A DNA stretch of 64,000 bases from Bacteroidales bacterium. Its GTDB lineage: Bacteria > Bacteroidota > Bacteroidia > Bacteroidales > WCHB1-69. The position numbers and the translations under genes were made by a program. The stretch is from assembly GCA_024685175.1 (NCBI GenBank), contig JAIKWD010000027.1, positions 1-64,000 of the forward strand, written 5' to 3'. This document shows, one piece after another, positions 18,245 through 26,010 of this stretch (its first letter is position 1; each line of letters opens with the position of its first letter). Under the pieces are notes generated by a model. It saw only the letters and a list, made by a program, of their open reading frames with translations, did not search any database and had not been told where the DNA came from.

Positions 18245-18958
18245 ATGAGCAATTCTGGAATGATAATGGACGATCCCTTTTCAGCCACCCAAGAAAAAAT
18301 GGCTGCGTTGGATGTGACTGTCCATCAAGCCAGCATTGCCCTGGTTAAAGACGAAGACCCCATAGGCAGTTTTGTACTACTTACACCCAAAGCGGTGCAT
18401 ACATTGGTGGAACACAAAATCCATGTTTTTATGCAACATGGGTTTGGCGGGAAATCTAACTTCTCAGACATGGATTATGCTTCGGCCGGTGCAGATTTCA
18501 TTGACACTTTTGCCGAATTGTCTGGAATGTCAAATGTGATAGTGAAGTTCACCCCCTTTACTAGTCAACAAATAACAGAAATGAAGACTGGACAAGTGGC
18601 CTTGTCCACGCTGATTCCTACGTTGACCACAGCAGAACAGATTATGACATTCAATGCCAAGAAAGCCACGGCTTTGGCGATGAATTATATCAAAGATTCC
18701 TGCGGAATGTTCAAGACCGACAGGATTTTGTCGGAGATGTGGTCCGCTGACGAAGTGAGTGTCGCCATGTCAAATTTTTTCCTTCCTTTGCTGGAGACAC
18801 TGGCTACTAACGACCGTATCAAGTTTGTCCTGCAAAAGGATCCTTCACTGATGCAAAGTGCTTATTGCTTTAACGGGACTTTGTGCAATAAGGAACTGGC
18901 AGAGCAGTTGAATCTACCCTGGAAGGATATCATTTCTCTTTGTTGGGAGATGAATTAG
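18245..18958 (+). CDS. Alanine dehydrogenase/PNT-like protein lacking the NAD-binding domain
   Basis: 237 residues from the ATG at 18245; a TTG 18 bases upstream is an alternative. The first ~140 residues match the N-terminal catalytic half of alanine dehydrogenases (LLTPKAVHTLVEH, HGFGGKSNFSDMDY, LSTLIPTLTTAEQI, FNAKKATALAMNYI). The last ~75 match the C-terminal part (VAMSNFFLPLLETLA ... YCFNGTLCNKELAEQLNLPWKDI). The Rossmann domain that normally lies between them (about 150 residues) is absent, with no frameshift. It cannot bind NAD in the usual way and is probably not a dehydrogenase. Family members next to tsaE are usually full length, to my knowledge. Confidence 0.78.
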   Translation: MSNSGMIMDDPFSATQEKMAALDVTVHQASIALVKDEDPIGSFVLLTPKAVHTLVEHKIHVFMQHGFGGKSNFSDMDYASAGADFIDTFAELSGMSNVIVKFTPFTSQQITEMKTGQVALSTLIPTLTTAEQIMTFNAKKATALAMNYIKDSCGMFKTDRILSEMWSADEVSVAMSNFFLPLLETLATNDRIKFVLQKDPSLMQSAYCFNGTLCNKELAEQLNLPWKDIISLCWEMN

Positions 18959-18962
18959 AGGA

Positions 18963-20150
18963 TTATTTCTCCAATTGTAGTTTTACATCGTTCAGCACAT
19001 TCATATAGTTGATGAATGCCTGATAAGGAGATGAGTACACTTCGAAGTTACGTTTTACAAAACGATGACCGAACCACTTGGAACTCATGAAGTTGAAGTG
19101 ATCGGCGGCTTGGAGTTGTAACCAGCTTTGCTTGGCCTCCGTATTGTTTGACTTCTTGTACAGATCTTCCAGCTTGAATAATTGGTTAAACGCCTCTTGC
19201 TGAAGTTCGTTTCCAACCCATTCGTGCGTATCTTTCTCCTCTCCTGAACAAGAGATAGGCCAGGGAGCGTGCATGGTGGAAGTGGTAAGCTTAAGATCCA
19301 ACACCTCTTTAGGGGTAATGAAACTATAGTTTTGGCTATTGGAGAGGTTCTCCACTAATGAGCGGAAGAAGTCGAAAATGCCCGTGTCTTCCGTGTAGTG
19401 TTCTCCGATGGTTTCGTAGTCCCAGAAGAGATTGATGAGCGGGGCTTCGCTGCCATGGTTGGCATTGTCAAGAAACTTGATGTACTTCTCGGCGGTAAGT
19501 GGATATTGATCCCAACTATGGTCGTTGAAGCGCAACGTGATGTCATCACACAAGCGGTACGGGCGCAGAAGCAGGCGCACATCGGTCTGATAAGGGTTGC
19601 AGTACAGGTAAAATGGACTCTTCCAACCGAGAATATGACGTGCACCTTCGGTGAGGACCACGCGGTAGCCGGCATCGCCTAGCCATTCGCCGATCTCATC
19701 GGAATAAATGACCTCTGTGTTGCAGAATGATACGGGATTAACGCCAAAGGTCTCCTCCAACAGATATTCTTGCAACTTGACCTGCTCCATGAAGGCTTCT
19801 TTGCCATACAATGAAGCGATACTATGCGTATAGGTATTACCCGTGATTTCTACGCAGCCAGTGGCAACAAGCTCCTTGAAACTATCGATCACTTCGGGAC
19901 AATAGTTTTTGAACAGCATGATAGAACTGCCCGCAATGCTGAAGCTGAGCTTGAACTTTCCGGGATGTTTTTTGATGAGGTCGAGCATCATCTTGTTGGC
20001 AGGAAGATAGCAACGCTCGGCAAGACGACGAGTTAAATATTGGTTCTGATACTCATCGAAATAGTCATGATTCTGATTGATGTCAAAGAATCTGTATGTA
20101 CGCAAACGGTACGGTTGACTGATCTGGAAATGGAAGCATATTCTATTCAT
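18963..20150 (-). CDS. GH57 glycoside hydrolase (alpha-amylase type)
   Basis: 395 residues, cytoplasmic. The family 57 nucleophile fits E146 (FCNTEVIYSD) and the acid D244 (LFWDYETIGEH). The N-terminus MNRICFHFQISQPYRLR is typical of GH57 proteins in Bacteroidota glycogen clusters. It probably cleaves or remodels alpha-1,4 glucan. It is the last gene of a three-gene operon with a GT4 glycosyltransferase (8-base overlap) and a debranching enzyme, and it converges on the alanine-dehydrogenase-like gene with a gap of only four bases. Confidence 0.93.
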   Translation of the reverse strand: MNRICFHFQISQPYRLRTYRFFDINQNHDYFDEYQNQYLTRRLAERCYLPANKMMLDLIKKHPGKFKLSFSIAGSSIMLFKNYCPEVIDSFKELVATGCVEITGNTYTHSIASLYGKEAFMEQVKLQEYLLEETFGVNPVSFCNTEVIYSDEIGEWLGDAGYRVVLTEGARHILGWKSPFYLYCNPYQTDVRLLLRPYRLCDDITLRFNDHSWDQYPLTAEKYIKFLDNANHGSEAPLINLFWDYETIGEHYTEDTGIFDFFRSLVENLSNSQNYSFITPKEVLDLKLTTSTMHAPWPISCSGEEKDTHEWVGNELQQEAFNQLFKLEDLYKKSNNTEAKQSWLQLQAADHFNFMSSKWFGHRFVKRNFEVYSSPYQAFINYMNVLNDVKLQLEK

Positions 20151-21426
20151 GATGCAAAGTTTTTTCGTAAATGACTTTAAGTTTCTTCGCGACGTTTTCC
20201 CATTTTAGGTTCTCAACCTCTTCGGCGCCTTTGACGCTGAACAAGTTGGAAAGGGCAGGATAGTGTAAAAGGCCGTAAATGGCATCGGCGGTGGCATCAA
20301 CGTCCCAGAAATCGACTTTGATGGCGTGTTGCAGCACCTCGGCCACACCCGATTGCTTGGAGATGACTACGGGCACCTTGGCGCGCATCGCCTCCAACGG
20401 AGAAATGCCGAAAGGCTCGGAGATGGATGGCATGACGTATACATCACTCATGCCGAACATCTTGTCGATGTCGTCTCCACGCAAGAATCCCGTGAAGTGG
20501 AAATGATCGGAGATGCCTAACTCGGCCACGCGGGTGATGATGTGCTGCATCATATCCCCATCGCCAGCTAAAACGAAACGTACATTGGGATCTTTGTCCA
20601 ATACCCGCTTGGCCGTCTCCACAAAGTAGTCCGGACCTTTTTGGAAGGTGACACGTCCCAAGAAGGTCACAATTTTCTCCTTGACGAACTTCTTGCGCTC
20701 CACTTGTTTGTCACTGGGTACTACGGCGTTATGTAGCGTGTAAACCTTACGGGCGTCAATGCCGTACTTCTCGATGACAATGTTTCGGGTGAGGTCGCTC
20801 ACGGCACACACGGCGTCAGCGGCAGACATGCCCTCTCGCTCCATGTTGTAGACGATATCGTTACGATTGTTCTCGCCAGAACGATCATACTCGGTGGCAT
20901 GGATGTGCACTACCAACGGCTTGCCACTGACCCGTTTGGCTGCTATGCCGGCACGATAAGTGAGCCAGTCGTGGGCATGGATAATGTCAAACTCTTCTGA
21001 ACGGGCAATCTCGGTTGCGATTTCGGCATAGCGGTTCACCTCCTGCATCAAGTTCTTGCCGTAGCCACCACCGAAGATGTACCTGCGGCGTGAATTGCCA
21101 TTGGTCTCGATAAGACCACTCTCTATCTGGTCGACCACATTGTAGTAGTCGTCCAATCCAACATAAGGTATCAACTGCGAGTTGACCTGTATGTATGAGG
21201 TGCTCGCTTGTCTGGTATAGTACTCTGCGTGTCGTACGTCAACTTCCACATCACTGGCGTTGACAATCTTAGTGTATGTCTGGTCTTCGTCTCCTGATGC
21301 TTTGGGCATGACAAAGATGACGTCCACGCCGTTCAGGGACAGTCCTTTTGTTAGACCGTAGCAGGCCGTCCCCAAACCTCCCGATATGTGTGGGGGGAAT
21401 TCCCAACCGAACATTAGTACCTTCAT
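20143..21426 (-). CDS. GT4-type glycosyltransferase, glycogen synthase-like
   Basis: 427 residues from the ATG of MKVLMFGWEFPPHISGGLG, which carries the glycogen-synthase-like donor/acceptor loop (GGLG). The C-terminal GT-B half has FLGRVTFQKGPDYF and the EPFGISPLEAM motif with its two glutamates. It probably elongates alpha-1,4 glucan from a nucleotide sugar. An in-frame ATG 27 codons upstream lies inside the debranching enzyme gene and is less likely. Its stop overlaps the GH57 start by 8 bases. A dedicated glgA or glgC is not in this window. Confidence 0.9.
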   Translation of the reverse strand: MKVLMFGWEFPPHISGGLGTACYGLTKGLSLNGVDVIFVMPKASGDEDQTYTKIVNASDVEVDVRHAEYYTRQASTSYIQVNSQLIPYVGLDDYYNVVDQIESGLIETNGNSRRRYIFGGGYGKNLMQEVNRYAEIATEIARSEEFDIIHAHDWLTYRAGIAAKRVSGKPLVVHIHATEYDRSGENNRNDIVYNMEREGMSAADAVCAVSDLTRNIVIEKYGIDARKVYTLHNAVVPSDKQVERKKFVKEKIVTFLGRVTFQKGPDYFVETAKRVLDKDPNVRFVLAGDGDMMQHIITRVAELGISDHFHFTGFLRGDDIDKMFGMSDVYVMPSISEPFGISPLEAMRAKVPVVISKQSGVAEVLQHAIKVDFWDVDATADAIYGLLHYPALSNLFSVKGAEEVENLKWENVAKKLKVIYEKTLHHE

Positions 21427-21452
21427 AGCTGTTGTCTTTATGTTAGTTATAT

Positions 21453-23393
21453 CTATTTGTATCTTTCGATTCTCCACTTCATGTAGAGTAGGGCGGCTAC
21501 ACTCCAAGCTTGGGAAATACAGCCGTTAGGTTTGAATGGCGGGTCTCCATCCGTGATTTCCGCAATGGTGGAAATGCCGTAACTCGTCATGCAGTTGTCG
21601 AATTTGTAAAGAATCTTCTGCAAAACGGGGATGGCTGATTTCTGATAAACAGCCAACATTCCGTCAGTGAACGGGAAAAGCAGCCAAATCCAGCAAGTAC
21701 CCTGATGGTAGGCGGCATCACGCTCGGCCTGATTACCCATATAGTGCCCCTTGTACTCAGGATCATTGGGAGAAAGAGAACGAATACCTTTCTCTGTCAA
21801 TAACTCCTCGCAGGTGCGCTTTAGGATGAGTTGACGAATCTTTTCGCTGATGGGTGAATACGGCAGAGAAGTGGCGATCATCATGTTAGGCCTGATTTGG
21901 AAGTTCTTGTAGTCACCGTCCACATAATCGGCGAGGTACCCAATTTCCTTTGACCAGAATGTGTCTTTGAAAACAGTCGGAAAATCTTGCACCATCGGTT
22001 CCCATTCGTAAGTAAAATCGGTGTCTTTGGCCAAACGTGCGAGGTCCAAACTGAACTTAATGGCATTGTACCAGAGTGCGTTGATCTCCACTTGGCAACC
22101 TGTTCGTGGAGTGACGGGCCTGCCGTCAATGACGGCATCCATCCAAGTGAGGGCGAGACCGGGTCCTCCAGCGTATATGAGCCCATTGTCAAGCATGCGG
22201 ATGTTGTTGAGCGTGCCGTGACGATAGGCATTCAGTATCTTCTTCATGGTATCGCCATATTCTTCCCATATCTTACGCTTGGAACGTGCAGTTTCAGTAT
22301 AGATTTGCAAGGCACGGAAGAACCATAAAGGCGCATCCACCGAGTTGTACGCGGCATTGGTCCCTTCACCTATATTGGGGAAAAGACCGTCCTTCATGTC
22401 GGCAATCATGTTGTCCAAAATTTCTTTGCAGAGTTGGTTTTTGCTTAATGCCAAAGTTAAACCAGGCAAAGCGATGAAGGTGTCACGCCCCCAACGACCA
22501 AACCATGGGTAGCCTGCAATAATCTCCGTCTTGCCATTGCGTTTGACGATGAATTGCTCTGCGGCGTTCTGCAGGCAGTTGAAGTAGGAAGAACGCGAGG
22601 TGTGATGACTCATGTCCTTCTTGTATAACTTTGCAATATCTTCTGTCTTGATAGGTTTGGTGCCAATGGTAATGTACAACTCCTTTTCATGCACTGCAGC
22701 GGTAAGCAAACCTGGGGAGAACAGATCTTCTACTCCTTCATAGCCACGCTTGAGTTCTTCTTCATATTCCACATTGAGAAACCAATCGGGCTGATGTTGG
22801 TAAGTGATAGGTGCTGAACATTGGATGTATACCGGTGTGTAATTGTCATACATGCAATAACCAACGCCGTTCTCCACGGTTTTGTATTGTGTGTTGGCTT
22901 GAGCATTGGCATGAGTCAGACTATGGATGCTTCGGAAAGCAAGCAAAGGCCGGAACTGGATAGAGGCGGATTCGTAATTGTCCAATATCGTGTATTTGAT
23001 GATAAGACGATCAGAGTCTTTAAGGAACATGATCTCCTTGGTGAAATTGAACCTGCCTACACGATACAAGTATGTCGGTATACTGTCTGCCGTAAACTTT
23101 TGCAGATATTTGTTGCCTTTAGGATTGATAACTCCCCCTTGGAACTGGTTGACGCTAAGATGGAAGTCCATGTCGTCAACGATGATCGTCTCGTTGAGAT
23201 AGGATACCAGAACATGGCGCTCGTGGTCAATGCGATCTTGGGGTACTATGAAAAGCCCATGATACTTACGGGTGTTCAACCCGACCAAGGTGGTCGTGGC
23301 AAACGAGCCCGTGCTACTGCATCGCAGAATCTCGCGTGATTTTGAGAATGCGATGTTGACGAGTTGTTCTTTGTCGAATTCGATGTAGCTCAT
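21453..23393 (-). CDS. Glycogen debranching enzyme (archaeal-type, amylo-alpha-1,6-glucosidase)
   Basis: 646 residues. An N-terminal domain (MSYIEFDKEQL ... TRKYHGLFIVP) is followed by a GDE C-terminal (GH133/GH15-like six-hairpin) catalytic domain from about residue 290. This contains GYPWFGRWGRDTFIALPGL, NIGEGTNAAYNSVDAPLWF, and MGNQAERDAAYHQGTCWIWL. It removes alpha-1,6 branches of glycogen in the cytoplasm. First gene of the debranching enzyme - GT4 - GH57 operon; the gap to the GT4 gene is 26 bases. A common Bacteroidota arrangement. Confidence 0.94.
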   Translation of the reverse strand: MSYIEFDKEQLVNIAFSKSREILRCSSTGSFATTTLVGLNTRKYHGLFIVPQDRIDHERHVLVSYLNETIIVDDMDFHLSVNQFQGGVINPKGNKYLQKFTADSIPTYLYRVGRFNFTKEIMFLKDSDRLIIKYTILDNYESASIQFRPLLAFRSIHSLTHANAQANTQYKTVENGVGYCMYDNYTPVYIQCSAPITYQHQPDWFLNVEYEEELKRGYEGVEDLFSPGLLTAAVHEKELYITIGTKPIKTEDIAKLYKKDMSHHTSRSSYFNCLQNAAEQFIVKRNGKTEIIAGYPWFGRWGRDTFIALPGLTLALSKNQLCKEILDNMIADMKDGLFPNIGEGTNAAYNSVDAPLWFFRALQIYTETARSKRKIWEEYGDTMKKILNAYRHGTLNNIRMLDNGLIYAGGPGLALTWMDAVIDGRPVTPRTGCQVEINALWYNAIKFSLDLARLAKDTDFTYEWEPMVQDFPTVFKDTFWSKEIGYLADYVDGDYKNFQIRPNMMIATSLPYSPISEKIRQLILKRTCEELLTEKGIRSLSPNDPEYKGHYMGNQAERDAAYHQGTCWIWLLFPFTDGMLAVYQKSAIPVLQKILYKFDNCMTSYGISTIAEITDGDPPFKPNGCISQAWSVAALLYMKWRIERYK

Positions 23394-23414
23394 AGTGTCT
23401 ATTATTTACAATGG

Positions 23415-24425
23415 TTATTCTTGAATAGTATTAAGGATGGTGACGGCTGCAGCACGAGCGTCTTGAATGGTGTCGTTGACACTCATCGGTCGCTTGCAAG
23501 CGCCTGCAACGAACAATCCGTCTCGTTCGGTAAGGTTGTCGGCCAAGTGCTCGGATTTGCTCTTGGCAAAACCATATTCACCGGAGACGCCGGCAGATTC
23601 GCCCAGCTGGCGCGTGCCATCGGAAGCACACATGCCGACCATCAAAACCAACAAGTCCGTGCTGAGATTGAGAGGTACTCCCATTAAGGTGTCCTCTGCC
23701 TTGATCTGAACGCGGTTATCATAGGTGGCAGCGGCCTCTGAGATGCGGCCGCGAACAAAATTGACGCCGTATTCCTCTTGGGCCGTACGATACATCTCCT
23801 CAAAGCCCTGTCCCCACATACGGAGATCCATGTAGAAAACGTACACATCAGTGTTGGGAAGCATCTTCTTGACTTCAATGGCTTGCTTGACGGCGGTCAC
23901 ACAACATACCTTGGAGCAATAGTGGTTTCCCGATTTCTCGTCGCGTGAGCCAACACATTGCAGAAAAGTGATCTGTTGTGGCGTATCGCCGTTTACATTG
24001 AGAATCTGATTGCCTTTTATCATCTTCTCCAACTCAAGAGAGGTGATGACGCCTTTATAGATGCCGTACCCTAACTCTTCCTTCTTGTGAGCATCGAAGA
24101 CGTGGTATCCAGTGGCTAAAAGGACATAAGGGAAGTCATATTGGTTCCCAGCGGAATCCGTCAAACGCCAGTTGTTGTCTTCGCGCACCAGACTCTTTAT
24201 TTCGGTGTTTAAACGAAGCTCAAGGTTAGGATTGTTGAGTTTATTGTCCAGTTGAGTTGCCAAATCTTCCGCAGAGGTGAAATCGGGGAAAAGCAAGGCT
24301 TTGTCATGGATGTTGGTCAGAGTGGTTTCGGCGCGCTCGAATAGAGTAACGTGATGTCGCTTTGCCAAAATGGATGCGGCCTCTATGCCTGCAGGTCCGG
24401 CGCCGATGATCGCGATGTTTGCCAT
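23415..24425 (-). CDS. HdrA-like FAD/iron-sulfur oxidoreductase
   Basis: 336 residues. An FAD-binding GAGPAGIEAA lies at residues 8-17. An HdrA-like cysteine cluster C157, C170, C174 and C175 (QCVGSRDEKSGNHYCSKVCC) probably binds [4Fe-4S]. A second dinucleotide segment ends in LFVAGACKRPMSVNDTIQDARAA. It is about half the length of methanogen HdrA and lacks added ferredoxin domains. It may pass electrons to the adjacent HdrB-like protein; the electron partners are unknown. It lies 36 bases after that gene on the same strand. Confidence 0.87.
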   Translation of the reverse strand: MANIAIIGAGPAGIEAASILAKRHHVTLFERAETTLTNIHDKALLFPDFTSAEDLATQLDNKLNNPNLELRLNTEIKSLVREDNNWRLTDSAGNQYDFPYVLLATGYHVFDAHKKEELGYGIYKGVITSLELEKMIKGNQILNVNGDTPQQITFLQCVGSRDEKSGNHYCSKVCCVTAVKQAIEVKKMLPNTDVYVFYMDLRMWGQGFEEMYRTAQEEYGVNFVRGRISEAAATYDNRVQIKAEDTLMGVPLNLSTDLLVLMVGMCASDGTRQLGESAGVSGEYGFAKSKSEHLADNLTERDGLFVAGACKRPMSVNDTIQDARAAAVTILNTIQE

Positions 24426-24461
24426 TATGTGTTAGTTTTTTTATTTGAGTGTTCTTGTAGG

Positions 24462-25517
24462 TTATACTTTAAGTACGGTCGGTTTCTCCGGCATAGCCAG
24501 CATCTTGCCAGATACGCCCTTGTATTTTGTGTCGGGATCGTAGGCGATTCCGATCTTGTTGAGTAAGCTCTCGCACTGAACTTGGTGCATCTGAAGACCG
24601 AGTACCCAAGGATCGTAACCGAGCAGCAATCCTGCCAACTCTTCGTAGGTAAGCACGGGAATGCCACGTCCCTCTTTGTCGTAAGTCTTATGTTCCATCT
24701 CGGCGATGGTATATTGCCACTTGTCGAGGAACATAGTGCATCCAGGACAGTTGGCTACGATGAAATCGGGCTCGTAGGGCTCCATGGATTCGAATTTCTT
24801 CTTGGAATTGGCTACAGAATAACCACGGTTCTCTTGAACCAAATATTGACGGAATCCGAACCCGCAGCAATGACGACGTTCGGGATAGTCAACCACTTCA
24901 CCGCCCCAAGCCTCGATCATGCCCGCTAGTACATAGGGAAATTCAGCATTGCCAATGCCGTGTTTCGGGAAAATCTTGGCGTAGTGACATCCTATGTGTT
25001 CCACACCGCGTAATGGTTTCCCCGTAAAACGATTGACCAACTGATATTTCATCTTTTCCTTTAGTTCAAAACGGAATTTGTAGATAATATCGGATGGATG
25101 TGCCACATTGTTGGGAAGATTGAATTCCCGTCCTGTGGCTTTGCGTAAAAGCTCTCGCGCCTGATCCAGCAACTCGGGATTGTCATGCCACTTCTCAAGA
25201 ATCTCTGTTATTACCCCAAAAGAAGTTACGCAGGAAGGTACATAGTTTTCATATCCATGTTCGGTCATCAAAGAGAAAAGCCGGGCAACAATGGTCATAG
25301 TGGTTTCAAAAGGGACTACGTCAGAGTGGTAACCAATGCCCGTGCAGGTATGTTGGTGGGAAGAGTCGTAAATGTCTTTTCCTAAATCGTTACGTAAAAT
25401 ATTGAGGAAGGCTGCTTCCGATCCGGGGAAGAAAGTTTGACGAATGCAACTTCTTTCGTAAAAGTAGTGGTTGTCAGCGATAGCTTTCTGATACTCATTC
25501 CAATAGCGTTTTTCCAT
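24462..25517 (-). CDS. HdrB-like heterodisulfide reductase subunit (two CCG domains)
   Basis: 351 residues from the ATG at 25517; the longer frame upstream runs through a terminator hairpin and is rejected. It has paired CCG-type cysteine motifs: an early TCTGIG ... SCVTSFG set, then GCHYAK ... HCCGFGFR ... NCPGCTMF. These motifs ligate the non-cubane [4Fe-4S] clusters of HdrB. It probably reduces a disulfide or transfers electrons with the HdrA-like neighbour. A separate HdrC is not visible here. A promoter (TATCTTTG) sits 29 bases upstream. Confidence 0.88.
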   Translation of the reverse strand: MEKRYWNEYQKAIADNHYFYERSCIRQTFFPGSEAAFLNILRNDLGKDIYDSSHQHTCTGIGYHSDVVPFETTMTIVARLFSLMTEHGYENYVPSCVTSFGVITEILEKWHDNPELLDQARELLRKATGREFNLPNNVAHPSDIIYKFRFELKEKMKYQLVNRFTGKPLRGVEHIGCHYAKIFPKHGIGNAEFPYVLAGMIEAWGGEVVDYPERRHCCGFGFRQYLVQENRGYSVANSKKKFESMEPYEPDFIVANCPGCTMFLDKWQYTIAEMEHKTYDKEGRGIPVLTYEELAGLLLGYDPWVLGLQMHQVQCESLLNKIGIAYDPDTKYKGVSGKMLAMPEKPTVLKV

Positions 25518-25545
25518 AGTGCAGATTTCTATCAATACGAATAGG

Positions 25546-25553
25546 CAAAGATA
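25546..25553 (-). promoter_or_regulatory. Promoter -7 element for the hdrB-hdrA pair
   Basis: TATCTTTG on the minus strand, directly after the T-tract of the rpsJ terminator. The next gene therefore restarts immediately after termination of the str operon. Confidence 0.7.
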
Positions 25554-25602
25554 CAAAAAAAAAGCACTGACCGAAAAAAAACGGTCAGTGCAGATTTTTT
25601 TT
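25554..25602. terminator. Bidirectional intrinsic terminator after rpsJ
   Basis: A perfect 10-bp stem GCACTGACCG / CGGTCAGTGC (25564-25573 and 25582-25591) encloses an 8-A loop. It is flanked by an A-run on the left and a T-run on the right, so it can work on both strands. Its main role is ending the str operon transcript on the minus strand. Confidence 0.88.
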
Positions 25603-25646
25603 AGAATATGTTCGCGCGGCCGCACGCACATATTCCAGGACGTTCA

Positions 25647-25961
25647 TCACACCTTGATTTCTACGTCAACACCGCTGGGCAATTCAAGTTGCATCAGGGC
25701 ATCGATGGTCTTGGTGGTGGTGCCGTAAATGTCAAGAAGTCTCTTATAGGTAGAGAGTTGGAATTGCTCTCTGGACTTTTTGTTCACGAAGGTGGAACGG
25801 TTTACGGTGAAAATCTTGGTGTGCGTTGGCAATGGAATAGGGCCAACCAACACAACCTTGTCGTCCTTCACACCATTGACGGTCTTGACGATCTTTTCAG
25901 CAGATCTGTCAACCAAGGTGTGGTCGAATGATTTCAATTTAATTCTAATTCTGTGACTCAC
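25647..25961 (-). CDS. rpsJ: 30S ribosomal protein S10
   Basis: 104 residues with the S10 signatures [10 protein letters not shown] at the start and [21 protein letters not shown] in the middle. It is part of the 30S head and, in some bacteria, the NusB-NusE antitermination complex. Here it follows fusA (49-base gap) instead of leading the S10 operon directly after tufA. A strong terminator follows 45 bases downstream, so the S10 operon proper is elsewhere. Confidence 0.97.
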   Translation of the reverse strand: MSHRIRIKLKSFDHTLVDRSAEKIVKTVNGVKDDKVVLVGPIPLPTHTKIFTVNRSTFVNKKSREQFQLSTYKRLLDIYGTTTKTIDALMQLELPSGVDVEIKV

Positions 25962-25980
25962 TTTTTTTTGTTTTTAATTT

Positions 25981-25994
25981 ATATTACGTAATAT
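25981..25994. repeat. 14-bp perfect palindrome between fusA and rpsJ
   Basis: ATATTACGTAATAT reads the same on both strands. It lies in the AT-rich 49-base spacer, about 20 bases upstream of the rpsJ ATG. It could be an operator or an RNA hairpin; nothing decides this. Confidence 0.5.
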
Positions 25995-26010
25995 GTATTT
26001 TAATTGTGTC

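Noticed and set aside
24462-25631. Longer HdrB-like frame starting at 25631
   Set aside because: The extra codons cross the rpsJ terminator hairpin and the promoter element, so translation must start at 25517.
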